Notes: generated from the letters alone by a model not told the origin. Counted from the first letter of the stretch, positions 17,018 to 26,473 are shown. The stretch is DNA of 64,000 bases from Allomuricauda sp. CAU 1633 (GCF_017313225.1 NZ_JAFLNE010000006.1:108245-172244); one strand, 5' to 3'. Made by a program: numbers and translations.

Positions 17018-19534
17018 ATGAAAACTGTAATTGTAATAGGTAATGGTATGGTAGGATACAAGTTCTGTGAGAAATTCAGGGCACATCCCGCAAATGCTTC
17101 ATATCGACTTCTTGTCTTTGGTGAAGAACCTAGGCCTGCCTATGATCGGGTGCATTTGAGTGAGTTTTTTGAAAACCAAGATGCCAAAGCTTTGGAATTA
17201 GCACCAGCTTCTTGGTATGTGGACAATGACGTTGAACTCATTACAAATCAAAGGGTTACAGACATCAAAAGTGAGCTGAAAGAAATACACACCATGTCTG
17301 GTGACTCCTATTCATATGACCAACTGGTACTCGCCACAGGTTCCGTTCCTTTTGTCCCCCCCATTAAAGGAGTTGAAAAGGAAGGCGTTTTTGTTTACCG
17401 AACCATAGAAGACCTTGAAGGCATGTTAGCGTACGCGGCTCAGATAAAAGCCATTAAACCAGACGGGAAAGCAGCTATACTGGGAGGCGGACTCCTAGGG
17501 CTCGAAGCTGGAAAAGCCGTTTTGGATATGGGACTTGAGCCTCATGTAGTGGAATTTGCGCCAAAACTTATGCCCAGGCAATTGGATGCGCGTAGTAGTA
17601 ATGTACTACGTTTAAAATTGGAGTCCATGGGCATGCAGGTTCACTTGGGCAAAGCCACCAACCAAATATTGGGTGATAAGGTCATTGAAGGGATGGATTT
17701 TGGCGAAGATGACCAATTGGATGTGGATATGCTCATTATTTCAGCGGGAATACGTCCAAGGGACGAACTTGGAAAAACATGCGGATTGGAAATGGGTACG
17801 CGAGGCGGGGTTGTGGTGAACAACAAAATGGAAACCTCCGTAAAAGATATCTACGCCATTGGAGAGGTGGCCCTTTATAACCACATGATATACGGTTTGG
17901 TGGCGCCTGGCTACGAAATGGCCGATGTGGCCGTCAACCAGATTTTGGGAAGTCCAGAGGTTATCATGCCAGAAGAAATCGACATGTCCACCAAACTTAA
18001 ATTAATGGGGGTGGATGTAGCCAGTTTTGGAGTCCCATATATGCCTGCGGATAAAGGCCTTTCCATCATTTTTGAGAACAAAACCAAGTTTCTCTACAAA
18101 CGAATCAATGTAAGCCACGATGGAAAAACACTGCTGGGTGGTATTTTGGTAGGGGATGCAAATGACTACAATATTTTGCACCAAATGTATCTGAACAATA
18201 TGCCCTTGCCCGACAATGCCGAGGAGTTGATTGTGGGGGCTCGTGGAGAAGGTGGCTCCGCTTTTGGAAGTGCCATGGATTTACCAGATACAGCCCAAAT
18301 CTGTTCCTGCGAAAGTATCAGCAAAGGAGCGATTTGCAGCTCTCTCATTGAAGGGAAATGTAACTCCCTAAAAGATGTCATCAGTCTTACCAAAGCCACA
18401 ACAGGATGTGGTGGATGCAAACCCATGGTAACTGATTTGGTCAATGAGACCCTTAAATCCTTGGGGAAAGAAGTAAAGGATGTTATTTGCGAGCATTTTG
18501 AATACACTCGACAAGAACTTTATGGCATTGTAAAGGTTAAAAAGATTACGACTTATGATGAAGCACTGGACAAATGTGGAAAAGGAGACGGTTGTGAGGT
18601 CTGCAAACCAGCTTTAGCGTCCATATTTGCCACCATATATAACGATACCGCCAACAAAGAGGAGGTAATTCAAGATTCCAATGATCGGTTCCTGGCCAAC
18701 ATCCAAAGAAATGGATCTTACTCGGTGGTGCCACGGATTCCCGGTGGTGAAATCACTCCCGAAAAATTGATTGTCATTGGAGAAGTGGCCAAAGAATACA
18801 ATCTGTACACCAAGATTACTGGTGGACAGCGTATAGACCTCTTTGGAGCAGAACTGAACGATCTTCCCGCCATCTGGAAAAAATTGATTGATGCCGGTTT
18901 TGAAAGCGGTCATGCCTATGGAAAATCGTTGCGTACCGTAAAAAGCTGTGTGGGTTCCACTTGGTGCCGTTACGGAATGGATGAAAGCGTAAGCTTTGCC
19001 ATTGAGCTCGAAGATCGCTACAAAGGTTTACGTTCGCCACATAAGCTCAAAGGAGGAGTGTCAGGCTGTATCCGTGAATGTGCCGAAGCCCGAGGCAAAG
19101 ACTTTGGCGTAATTGCAGTAGAAGGCGGTTGGAATCTTTATGTCTGCGGAAATGGCGGCGCCACTCCCAAGCACGCCATCCTTCTAGCCGAGCAAATAGA
19201 CAATGAAACCGTCATAAAATACCTAGATCGCTTTTTAATGTACTATATCCGTACCGCAGCACCTTTGATGCGTACCGCAGCTTGGTTGGAGAAATTGGAA
19301 GGCGGTATAGAGCAGCTCAAAAAAATTGTGGTGGATGACAGTTTAAATCTTGCCGAAGAATTGGAAATAGAAATGCAATCCTTGGTTGATAAGTACGAAT
19401 GCGAATGGAAACAAGCTGTGGAAAATGAAGAAATCAAGAAACGCTTCTCCCATTTTGTAAATACCGATGAAAGGGACGATAATATGGTTTTTGTCCCTAT
19501 GCGCGAACAAAAAATGCCAGAAGCCTGGACCTAA
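17018..19534 (+). CDS. nirB: Nitrite reductase [NAD(P)H] large subunit
   Basis: The protein reduces nitrite to ammonium in the cytoplasm with NirD. Domains in order: FAD/NAD(P) module (VIVIGNGMVGYKFCEKF, AILGGGLLGLEAGKAV; about 1-400), a BFD [2Fe-2S] domain (ICSCES...TTGCGGCKP, about 425-480), a second BFD-like segment (CGKGDGCEVCKP, about 500-545), the ferredoxin-like half, and the siroheme/4Fe-4S domain with SCVGSTWC and SGCIRECAEARG (C-x5-C and C-x3-C). The frame can begin at TTG 16991, but ATG 17018 (MKTVIVIGNG) matches NirB N-termini and lies downstream of the promoter; ATG 17012 is the alternative. Its first half is paralogous to the reductase module fused to nasA. Confidence 0.96.
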   Translation: MKTVIVIGNGMVGYKFCEKFRAHPANASYRLLVFGEEPRPAYDRVHLSEFFENQDAKALELAPASWYVDNDVELITNQRVTDIKSELKEIHTMSGDSYSYDQLVLATGSVPFVPPIKGVEKEGVFVYRTIEDLEGMLAYAAQIKAIKPDGKAAILGGGLLGLEAGKAVLDMGLEPHVVEFAPKLMPRQLDARSSNVLRLKLESMGMQVHLGKATNQILGDKVIEGMDFGEDDQLDVDMLIISAGIRPRDELGKTCGLEMGTRGGVVVNNKMETSVKDIYAIGEVALYNHMIYGLVAPGYEMADVAVNQILGSPEVIMPEEIDMSTKLKLMGVDVASFGVPYMPADKGLSIIFENKTKFLYKRINVSHDGKTLLGGILVGDANDYNILHQMYLNNMPLPDNAEELIVGARGEGGSAFGSAMDLPDTAQICSCESISKGAICSSLIEGKCNSLKDVISLTKATTGCGGCKPMVTDLVNETLKSLGKEVKDVICEHFEYTRQELYGIVKVKKITTYDEALDKCGKGDGCEVCKPALASIFATIYNDTANKEEVIQDSNDRFLANIQRNGSYSVVPRIPGGEITPEKLIVIGEVAKEYNLYTKITGGQRIDLFGAELNDLPAIWKKLIDAGFESGHAYGKSLRTVKSCVGSTWCRYGMDESVSFAIELEDRYKGLRSPHKLKGGVSGCIRECAEARGKDFGVIAVEGGWNLYVCGNGGATPKHAILLAEQIDNETVIKYLDRFLMYYIRTAAPLMRTAAWLEKLEGGIEQLKKIVVDDSLNLAEELEIEMQSLVDKYECEWKQAVENEEIKKRFSHFVNTDERDDNMVFVPMREQKMPEAWT

Positions 19535-19549
19535 TCAAAATAATCAACT

Positions 19550-19927
19550 ATGGAATCAATAGCATCACTCTACACTGCTGTAGACCCCAATAAAGTTTCA
19601 GTATGGTTCAAAGCCTGTAAGGTTAATGACATTCCTGAAAATGGTGGAGCTTGTGTCAAATACAACAACAAACAAATTGCCGTGTATAATTTCAAACGGA
19701 AGCAAGCATGGTATGCTTGTCAAAATCTTTGTCCCCATAAAATGGAAATGGTTTTGAGCCGTGGTATGATCGGTGACGCGGACGGAATAGCAAAAGTAGC
19801 CTGCCCCATGCACAAAAAAACATTCTCTTTGGAAACAGGCGAAAACCTCAATGGGGATTTGCCCTCAATTGCCACTTTTCCAGTAAAAGTGGAAAATGGC
19901 TTTGTGTATATTGGTTTTTCTGAATAG
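19550..19927 (+). CDS. nirD: Nitrite reductase [NAD(P)H] small subunit
   Basis: This 125-residue Rieske-fold protein is the partner of NirB. CPH in NLCPHKMEM and CPMHKKTFSLETGE supply a complete C-x-H...C-x2-H pattern for a [2Fe-2S] Rieske cluster. Some NirD proteins have lost these ligands; this one has kept them. It starts 15 bp after the nirB stop, and the order nirB-nirD is the usual one. Confidence 0.94.
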   Translation: MESIASLYTAVDPNKVSVWFKACKVNDIPENGGACVKYNNKQIAVYNFKRKQAWYACQNLCPHKMEMVLSRGMIGDADGIAKVACPMHKKTFSLETGENLNGDLPSIATFPVKVENGFVYIGFSE

Positions 19928-19947
19928 CTTTAGAAAAATCATAAATC

Positions 19948-20538
19948 ATGGGCAAATCCAAAAAACTTTTGGAAGCATTTCAATTATTTGATGAGGCCAA
20001 TGCGAAAGATCCCAACAAAGAAATTTTTGAGGGCAAGGTATACGCCAAAGAACTTTTGTATGCAGAGCGCATGACGGAAATCTTGAACGAATTTGAGCCC
20101 AATGCCTCCGAAGCACTGCAGCTTACCGCCCGTTGCCAACATATTTGCCGTTGGGAAATACCTCGCGATAGCTATGAAATGAACCGGGTGGGTTATCTTA
20201 AATGGCGACAAGACCTTAAAAAGTTTCATGCGGAAAAAGCAGGTGCTCTATTGAAAAAGGTGGGGTATGATCAAGAAATCATAGATCGGGTCAGTTTTTT
20301 GTTGCTGAAAAAGCAATTGAAGAAAGATGAAGAAACCCAAACTTTGGAAGATGTAATCTGTTTGGTTTTTTTAAAATATTACTACGAACCTTTCCTGATA
20401 AAGCACGATGATGACAAAATGATTTCCATTTTACAAAAAACCTGGAAAAAAATGTCGCCTAAAGGCCATGAGGCAGCCTTGGCACTTTCTTTTTCCGATA
20501 GAGGCTCCGCCTTGGTCTCAAAAGCACTATCAGATTAG
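19948..20538 (+). CDS. DUF4202-family protein of the nir operon
   Basis: A 196-residue cytoplasmic, alpha-helical protein that matches what I know of the DUF4202 family. It has the conserved stretch ARCQHICRWEIPRDSYEMNR and later ICLVFLKYYYEPF. The His/Asp pattern recalls an HD-type fold, but no catalytic role is established. It lies 20 bp after nirD and 27 bp before the kinase gene, so it is part of the nir transcript. DUF4202 genes commonly accompany nitrite/sulfite assimilation. Function unknown. Confidence 0.8.
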   Translation: MGKSKKLLEAFQLFDEANAKDPNKEIFEGKVYAKELLYAERMTEILNEFEPNASEALQLTARCQHICRWEIPRDSYEMNRVGYLKWRQDLKKFHAEKAGALLKKVGYDQEIIDRVSFLLLKKQLKKDEETQTLEDVICLVFLKYYYEPFLIKHDDDKMISILQKTWKKMSPKGHEAALALSFSDRGSALVSKALSD

Positions 20539-20565
20539 TGCACTACCTAATTTGGACGTAAAGCA

Positions 20566-22401
20566 ATGAAAAGGAACAATCAGCAGCTAGCATTGGATGT
20601 CTCAACATTTTTGAGAATCCGTAAATGGTATTTGTTGGCGTTATCTGCCATTGCCTTAACCGTTATCATTGCCCAAATCCTCATCCAACAGCATTTAAAC
20701 TCGCAATTGAGTGATTCCCGCGTCATCAATGTGGCGGGGCGTCAACGTGCCTATAGCCAAAAGTTGGTCAAGGAAGCATTGTTGCTCAACCAAGAAAATC
20801 TTGGCGAAGATGAGGAACAAGAACTTTTGAATAAGCTGAAAAACACCCTCTATGTTTGGAAGACATCCCATGAAGGGCTTCAAATGGGAAATGACAGTAT
20901 TGGGCTTCCCAAGGAGGAAAACGAAGCCATACTTGAGCATTTTAAGGAACTTTCCGTGCACCACAGTGCTATGGTCAATGCCGTCGAGTCCATGCTGTCA
21001 GAACAAGATTCAGTGAAAAATCAAGCGCAGTTGAACATTTTATTGGCTAACGAATCACCCTTTCTGGAAAAGATGGATGCCATTGTAAACGAGTATGATG
21101 CCATCAGCAAGGAACAACTTCAGAATTTAAAGGTAAAGGAGTATTTATTGTTGGCCTTTTCACTGCTGATTTTGGTTTTGGAAGTGCTCTTCATTTTTAG
21201 ACCCCTATCCATCCAAATCAGGGAAACCATCCGGGATTTGGTCAAGAGTAAATTACGATCGGACCAAGATGCCAAAGAAATCAAGAAAATATTTGAGGAG
21301 AAGGAAAAATCCTTGCAAGAGTTGAAGGAATTAAATTTTGTGGTGGACAATGCCGCTCTTTTTGCCAGTGCCCGTAGCGATGGGTCCGTTGTTTTTATCA
21401 GTAAAAAATTCCTAACACTTCTAGAAGAAACCAAAATCTCAGCAAACGCACATTTATCGGATATTTTGACCGTGGACGAGGGACAACGACAGTATTTGCA
21501 TGAAATTTTGACCAAGCCCCGAAAAAGTATCCGCACGGAAGAAATAGAGATAAACACCAAAAGCGGAAAAAAGCTTTGGCTGGACATGTCCATTATTCCC
21601 ATGCACGCATCGAGCTTAAAGCAAAGCGTTCTGTTGTTATGTTCGGACATCACCGAGCGTATGAACAATCAGAAAAAAGTGGAGCAGCTTACACTTCAGA
21701 ATTACGAGGATCGAATGCGGCAAAAGCAATTACAGGCCAGCCTTATTGTTGAGGGGCAAGAAGAAGAACGAAAACGGATTGCCAAAGACATTCATGATGG
21801 TATTGGACAGATGCTCACGGCCTTACGGTTCAACATAGAATCCATCAACCTAAAGAACAAGGAGAAGACCAAGGAGAAAATTGATTACCTAAAAGATCTG
21901 ACTTCAGACCTCATCAAAGGGGTTCGTACCGCCACTTTTAACCTGACCCCACCTGAGCTGGGGGATCACGGAATCTTTCCTGCTTTGCAAAAAATGACCT
22001 TGGAACTGAGCAAATTGACCGGAAAAAATATTTTATTTGAAAATAAGGCAGAGGAGAACATCCGTTTTGATTCGCTGGCTGAGACCAATATTTATAGGGT
22101 TACCCAAGAAGCAGTGAACAATGCCATAAAATATGCGGATGCCAATTACATTTTGGTGACCATTAACCATACGGGCGACCTGTTGAGCGTGGTGATTGAT
22201 GATGATGGAAAAGGGTTTGACCCATCCATTTTGGACAAGCCACCAAAAAATAGTAGTGATGGTGGCATGGGCGTATTTTTTATGAAAGAGCGAATCAGTT
22301 ATATTAACGGAAGGCTTTTCATCAATTCAACACCAGGGGAAGGAACCCGGGTCACCATAAATTACCATCTTGGTGAAACACTACAAAAAGTGGAAAAATA
22401 A
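20566..22401 (+). CDS. NarX-like nitrate/nitrite sensor histidine kinase
   Basis: A 611-residue inner-membrane kinase. Helix 1 is about 17-40 and helix 2 about 192-212. Between them is a PilJ/NarX-type periplasmic sensor beginning with the P-box-like stretch VINVAGRQRAYSQKL, the known nitrate-binding signature of NarX. A PAS domain follows (about 255-370). The HPK7/HisKA_3 domain has its phospho-His in EEERKRIAKDIHDGIGQ, and the HATPase shows NAIKYA, DDDGKGFD and GMGVFFMKERI. It should sense nitrate or nitrite and phosphorylate a LuxR-type regulator; the only candidate here is at 7067-7756. It is co-transcribed with nirBD. The ligand is inferred from the motif. Confidence 0.9.
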   Translation: MKRNNQQLALDVSTFLRIRKWYLLALSAIALTVIIAQILIQQHLNSQLSDSRVINVAGRQRAYSQKLVKEALLLNQENLGEDEEQELLNKLKNTLYVWKTSHEGLQMGNDSIGLPKEENEAILEHFKELSVHHSAMVNAVESMLSEQDSVKNQAQLNILLANESPFLEKMDAIVNEYDAISKEQLQNLKVKEYLLLAFSLLILVLEVLFIFRPLSIQIRETIRDLVKSKLRSDQDAKEIKKIFEEKEKSLQELKELNFVVDNAALFASARSDGSVVFISKKFLTLLEETKISANAHLSDILTVDEGQRQYLHEILTKPRKSIRTEEIEINTKSGKKLWLDMSIIPMHASSLKQSVLLLCSDITERMNNQKKVEQLTLQNYEDRMRQKQLQASLIVEGQEEERKRIAKDIHDGIGQMLTALRFNIESINLKNKEKTKEKIDYLKDLTSDLIKGVRTATFNLTPPELGDHGIFPALQKMTLELSKLTGKNILFENKAEENIRFDSLAETNIYRVTQEAVNNAIKYADANYILVTINHTGDLLSVVIDDDGKGFDPSILDKPPKNSSDGGMGVFFMKERISYINGRLFINSTPGEGTRVTINYHLGETLQKVEK

Positions 22402-22411
22402 ATTAAGTGCT

Positions 22412-22786
22412 ATGAAAATCAGGATAAAAGGAAATTCAATTCGATATAGATTAACCAAGACAGAGGTAGAAACCTTTTGCAAAACAGGCTTGTTCAAGGA
22501 AACCACAGATTTTGGAAATTCTGTGTTCACCTACGTGCTAAAAGCAAAAAAAGGTATTGATACGTTGGAGGCTTCTTTTGAGGAAAATACCATAACGCTA
22601 TACCTCTCAGACAAGGAACAGCCTGATTGGGCAACATCAGAAAAGGTTGGTTTCAATGGCACTATGGATCTACCCAATGGACAACAACTCTCATTGCTCT
22701 TGGAAAAAGATTTTGTATGCTTGGATGAGACCGTTGAGGACCAATCGGACAATTATCCAAACCCAAGAGACAGCAATGCATGCTAG
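22412..22786 (+). CDS. Small conserved protein (DUF7009-like)
   Basis: A 124-residue cytoplasmic protein beginning MKIRIKGNSIRYRLTKTEVE and ending with an acidic-aromatic tail (EKDFVCLDETVEDQSDNYPN). I recognise it as resembling DUF7009-type proteins of Bacteroidota, of unknown function. The frame extends upstream to 22370 inside the kinase gene, but ATG 22412 lies 10 bp after the kinase stop and fits the conserved N-terminus. It closes the nir operon, facing the Rrf2 gene tail-to-tail with 30 bp between. The conserved C-terminal Cys-Asp-rich end might bind a metal; that is only a guess. Confidence 0.75.
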   Translation: MKIRIKGNSIRYRLTKTEVETFCKTGLFKETTDFGNSVFTYVLKAKKGIDTLEASFEENTITLYLSDKEQPDWATSEKVGFNGTMDLPNGQQLSLLLEKDFVCLDETVEDQSDNYPNPRDSNAC

Positions 22787-22816
22787 GTCTTTACGTTTAA
22801 AATTGAGAAAATAGGC

Positions 22817-23248
22817 TTATAATGGAAAAAACTGCTCAATATCCTGTTTTCCCTCAATCAAATCCAAAATGGTGGTGTTTTCAAGCACGTTGATAAATTT
22901 AGATTTGTTGGAGCCTACAAGTTTGTGAAGTACGCAAGGATTGTTCATATCACAATCCCTGATGCCCAAGACACATGAATTAACACGTTTTTCCCCATCA
23001 ATGACCTTAACAATGTCCATAAGGGTATGCTTCCGGTCACCCTCACTCAAATAAAACCCTCCCCGTGGCCCCCTAGTGGAAGAAATAATACCATGGCGGG
23101 ACAGTTCTTGCAGCAGTTTAGCCAAATAGGCTTCGGGAACATGCACCACCTCAAAAATATCCCTGACCATGATTTTATGGTCTTCATTGGAGTTCAACGC
23201 TAAATAGAGTACCCCTTTTATGGCATATTTGGATGAATTGGAAAGCAT
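22817..23248 (-). CDS. Rrf2-family regulator (IscR/NsrR type), copy 1
   Basis: A 143-residue winged-helix regulator: MLSNSSKYAIKGVLYLAL, VPEAYLAKLLQELSRHGII and SSTRGPRGGFYL form the DNA-binding half. The Fe-S loop has three Cys with C-x6-C-x5-C spacing (CVLGIRDCDMNNPC), as in NsrR/IscR proteins that carry a cluster sensitive to NO or Fe-S status. It diverges from the nos cluster, and a 20-bp operator lies in the 116 bp between them, so it probably controls nos and itself. NO sensing is inferred from neighbours. It shares family, Cys spacing and operator with copy 2 at 32244-32678. Confidence 0.88.
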   Translation of the reverse strand: MLSNSSKYAIKGVLYLALNSNEDHKIMVRDIFEVVHVPEAYLAKLLQELSRHGIISSTRGPRGGFYLSEGDRKHTLMDIVKVIDGEKRVNSCVLGIRDCDMNNPCVLHKLVGSNKSKFINVLENTTILDLIEGKQDIEQFFPL

Positions 23249-23273
23249 TTCTTTTAAATGTCCAACAAAGATT

Positions 23274-23293
23274 AAAAGACATTCTTATCCTTT
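23274..23293. promoter_or_regulatory. Predicted Rrf2/NO operator R1 (rrf2-1 / nos)
   Basis: AAAAGACATTCTTATCCTTT matches the five-site consensus AAAGGACATTTTTATCCTTT at 18 of 20 positions. It lies 26 bp before the rrf2-1 start and 72 bp before the cytochrome c start, suitable for control of both. Confidence 0.6.
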
Positions 23294-23331
23294 TTATGAT
23301 TTATATCATGTTATAGGTCTACACCACTATA

Positions 23332-23339
23332 TACTTTTG
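23332..23339 (+). promoter_or_regulatory. -7 box for the nos operon
   Basis: TACTTTTG is an exact TAnnTTTG match 26 bp before the cytochrome c ATG, the first gene of the nos run. The -33 region is poor, so activation may be needed. Confidence 0.45.
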
Positions 23340-23364
23340 AAACGAAATTTTAACCATTTATCAC

Positions 23365-23877
23365 ATGAAAGCAATAGTAAAAAGTATAACTCTGCTCTTC
23401 GCCCTTATTATGATCGGCTGCGGTGGAAAGAAAGAGGAAAAAAAAGAGGATGGCTTTAGTGTAGAACGAAAGAAAGCCCAAACGGAACAGCCTGCTGAGA
23501 CGAATACCTCAAATCAAATCACGGCTTCTGAGCGCGTTGATATGACCACCAAGGGAGTCGGCCCCATCACATCTGTTGATTTGGCTTCCGAAATTGACCA
23601 AACCATGGCAGCCAATGGAAAAGAGGTCTATGACCAAATGTGTTTGGCTTGCCATAGAATCGGCAAAAAATTCATTGGGCCACCACCAAACGGGATTTTG
23701 GAAAGAAGGACCCCGGAATGGGTAATGAACATGATTTTGAACCCACAAGAAATGGTCCAACAAGATGCTTTGGCAAAAGACCTGCTCCAAGAGTTTAACG
23801 GATCACCCATGTCCAATCAAGGGTTGACCGAAGATCAAGCTCGAGCTATTCTCGAATACTTTAGAACCTTAAAATAA
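23365..23877 (+). CDS. Lipoprotein c-type cytochrome of the nos cluster
   Basis: A lipoprotein signal (lipobox MIGC, then GGKKEEKK) and a charged linker of about 70 residues precede a single class-I cytochrome c domain. CLACH binds heme c, and Met in GSPMSNQGL is the likely sixth ligand. It should be anchored on the periplasmic side and pass electrons to NosZ. It is the first gene of the nos run, 6 bp before the fasciclin gene. A lipoprotein cytochrome c preceding nosZ is usual in clade II clusters, where NosR is lacking. Electron donation to NosZ is inferred from position. Confidence 0.9.
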   Translation: MKAIVKSITLLFALIMIGCGGKKEEKKEDGFSVERKKAQTEQPAETNTSNQITASERVDMTTKGVGPITSVDLASEIDQTMAANGKEVYDQMCLACHRIGKKFIGPPPNGILERRTPEWVMNMILNPQEMVQQDALAKDLLQEFNGSPMSNQGLTEDQARAILEYFRTLK

Positions 23878-23882
23878 ATTGT

Positions 23883-24464
23883 ATGACATCCACCATCAAA
23901 CTTAGTATGATAGGGCTGTTTACACTGCTGATGATTCTATGCAGCTGTAAAAAAGGGCCTCAAAACGAAACAAAGGACTCAGGTCAAAACGAATCTGCTG
24001 TTACCTCAGAGTACACTGAAGGACAGGCATTTATTGAAGATGACGAATCCACTCCCAATGTTTTACAGATTGCCATTGGATCACCGGACCACAGCACTTT
24101 GGTCGCTGCCGTGCAGGCCGCTCAATTGGAAAATGTTTTGGTAAATGCCGGGCCTTTAATGGTTTTTGCGCCTACCAATGATGCCTTTGACGCTCTGCCC
24201 GATGGTACTGTGGAAGACTTGTTGAAGCCCGAAAATAAAGATGCCCTGGCTAACATTCTAAAGTATCATGTAACCCCAGGTAACTATTCCAAGGAATTTT
24301 TGAGAAACTTCAAAAAGTTGGGGCAGGCCAATGATCAAAGCGTACCCGTGGAAGTGAAGGGTGATGATGTCTTCGTAGGAGGTGCTAAAATAATTGCCAG
24401 TGTACCCGCTGGGAATGGTATTGTCCATGTTGTGGATAAAGTCATCCTACCCCCTACTCAATAA
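23883..24464 (+). CDS. Fasciclin-domain lipoprotein of the nos cluster
   Basis: A lipoprotein signal (lipobox ending LCSC) leads to one FAS1 domain (about 60-193): NVLQIAIGSPDHSTLVAAVQ, GPLMVFAPTNDAFDALP, NILKYHVTPG and NGIVHVVDKVILP are the H1/H2-type landmarks. FAS1 domains usually mediate adhesion or protein contact. This one lies between a cytochrome c and nosZ with close spacing (6 bp and 33 bp), so a part in the N2O reductase electron chain or NosZ maturation is possible but unproved. The fold call is firm; the role is unknown. Confidence 0.88.
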   Translation: MTSTIKLSMIGLFTLLMILCSCKKGPQNETKDSGQNESAVTSEYTEGQAFIEDDESTPNVLQIAIGSPDHSTLVAAVQAAQLENVLVNAGPLMVFAPTNDAFDALPDGTVEDLLKPENKDALANILKYHVTPGNYSKEFLRNFKKLGQANDQSVPVEVKGDDVFVGGAKIIASVPAGNGIVHVVDKVILPPTQ

Positions 24465-24497
24465 CAAATACAACTAAAACGAATAAATCCTAATGCA

Positions 24498-26450
24498 ATG
24501 AAAATCTATAATCATTTACTGATGTCCGTAGGAGCAGCACTGATGCTGGTTTCCTGTGGTCAACAAAATCAAAGCTCAAACGGGGCGCTGTCATCCAGTG
24601 CCGCCGAAAAAGTGTATGTTGCCCCAGGGGAACAAGACGAATACTATGCCTTTTTATCTGGAGGATACAGTGGTAACCTTACCGTTTACGGATTACCATC
24701 TGGACGAATGTTCAAGGAGATTCCGGTATTCTCCCAATTCCCTACCTCTGGGTATGGCTATTCTGAAGAAACCAAGCCCATGCTTACTACGTCTCATGGA
24801 TTTGTACCTTGGGACGATGCCCACCACCCGGATATTTCCCAGACCAATGGAGAATTGGATGGACGCTGGATATTTATCAATGGTAACAACACCCCAAGGA
24901 TTGCACGTATCAACCTAAGTACTTTTGAAACGGAAGAAATCATTGAAGTGCCCAACAGTGCCGGTAACCACAGTTCCTCTTTCATTACAGAAAATACCGA
25001 ATATGTGGTGGCAGGGACACGTTTCTCCGTACCCATCCCACAAAGGGACATGCCCATAAATGAATACAAGAGTAATTTTAAAGGGTCGCTTTCATTTATC
25101 AGTGTAGATCCAGAACATGGGCACTTGGATTTAAAGTTCCAGTTGTTGATGCCTGGATTTAATTATGATCTTTCACACCCTGGAAGAGGTAAATCCCATG
25201 GGTGGTTCTTCTTTACCACATATAATACAGAGGAAGCACACACGTTACAAGAGGTCAACGCCTCCCAAAACGACAAGGATTTTATCGCTGCGGTAAACTG
25301 GAAGAAAATCGAGGAATATGTAAACAATGGAGGTGGTACCAAAATGCCTGCCAATTATGCGCACAATGTGTATGATGAAAGCACCCATATGGCAACAACA
25401 ACCGTGAAAAAAGAGGTGTTGACTGTTGACCCATTGCAAGTTCCCGGTGCGGTTTACTTTCTACCTACTCCAAAATCACCTCATGGCTGTGATGTAGACC
25501 CCACTGGACAATACATTATTGGAAACGGTAAACTGTCCGCCGACTTGACGGTTCACTCATTTGATAAAATGATCGCTGCCATTGAAGGGGAAAAATTTGA
25601 TGGCGAGGCTTACGGTATTCCAATCCTTAAGTTTGAGGACGTTTTGGCCGGGCAGGTTAAAAGTGGCGGATTGGGCCCACTCCACACCGAGTTTGACGGA
25701 AAAGGAAACGCCTACACTACCTTTTTTATCTCTTCTGAAGTGGTAAAATGGCAGCTGGGTACCTGGGAGGTCATCGACAGAAAACCTACTTACTATTCCG
25801 TTGGTCACTTGATGATTCCCGGTGGTAACTCAAGAAAGCCTTTTGGTAAATATGTTGTGGCTATGAACAAGATTACTAAGGACCGTTATTTGCCCACAGG
25901 CCCCGAGATGGAGCACTCCGCACAGATTTATGACATTTCTGGGGATAAAATGGAACTGATCTATGACTTTCCAACGCATGGTGAACCTCACTATGCTGCA
26001 GGTTGCCCCGCTGAGCTATTGGCTCCAAAATCACAGAAAATCTATCGTTTGGATGAGAACAAGCACCCTTATGCTGTAACCTCACCCACTGGTTCTAAAG
26101 TTGTACGTGATGGAAACGAGGTGCATGTGTATATGTCCACCATCCGAAGCCACTTTACCCCGGATAATATTGAGGGCATTAAAGTGGGCGACAAGGTATA
26201 TTTCCATATCACCAACCATGAGCAGGATTTTGATGTGCCGCACGGCTTTTCCATCTTGGGACAAAATACCTCCGAACTTTTGATCATGCCTGGACAGACC
26301 AAGACCTCAGTTTGGGAGCCTAAACAAGTTGGGGTATGGCCGTTCTATTGTACCGATTTCTGCTCTGCCTTACACCAAGAAATGCAGGGCTACGTTAGGG
26401 TTTCCCCGGCCAATTCCAATATAGACCTTAGTTGGTCACTTGGTGAGTAA
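24498..26450 (+). CDS. nosZ: Nitrous-oxide reductase, clade II (lipoprotein)
   Basis: The 650-residue copper enzyme reduces N2O to N2. The N-terminus has a Sec lipoprotein signal (MLVSCGQQN) rather than a Tat motif, the mark of clade II. The seven-bladed propeller carries CuZ His residues (DDAHHPD, NYAHNVYDESTHM, SPHGCDVD, PLHTEFD, GEPHYAAGC). The C-terminal cupredoxin has the CuA motif CTDFCSALHQEM with C-x3-C-x3-H-x2-M, and HITNHEQDFDVPHGF. A strong hairpin terminator follows, separating it from the accessory genes downstream. Active with the upstream cytochrome and downstream nosLDFY. Confidence 0.96.
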   Translation: MKIYNHLLMSVGAALMLVSCGQQNQSSNGALSSSAAEKVYVAPGEQDEYYAFLSGGYSGNLTVYGLPSGRMFKEIPVFSQFPTSGYGYSEETKPMLTTSHGFVPWDDAHHPDISQTNGELDGRWIFINGNNTPRIARINLSTFETEEIIEVPNSAGNHSSSFITENTEYVVAGTRFSVPIPQRDMPINEYKSNFKGSLSFISVDPEHGHLDLKFQLLMPGFNYDLSHPGRGKSHGWFFFTTYNTEEAHTLQEVNASQNDKDFIAAVNWKKIEEYVNNGGGTKMPANYAHNVYDESTHMATTTVKKEVLTVDPLQVPGAVYFLPTPKSPHGCDVDPTGQYIIGNGKLSADLTVHSFDKMIAAIEGEKFDGEAYGIPILKFEDVLAGQVKSGGLGPLHTEFDGKGNAYTTFFISSEVVKWQLGTWEVIDRKPTYYSVGHLMIPGGNSRKPFGKYVVAMNKITKDRYLPTGPEMEHSAQIYDISGDKMELIYDFPTHGEPHYAAGCPAELLAPKSQKIYRLDENKHPYAVTSPTGSKVVRDGNEVHVYMSTIRSHFTPDNIEGIKVGDKVYFHITNHEQDFDVPHGFSILGQNTSELLIMPGQTKTSVWEPKQVGVWPFYCTDFCSALHQEMQGYVRVSPANSNIDLSWSLGE

Positions 26451-26473
26451 TTCGGATTGATTCACCATTAACT

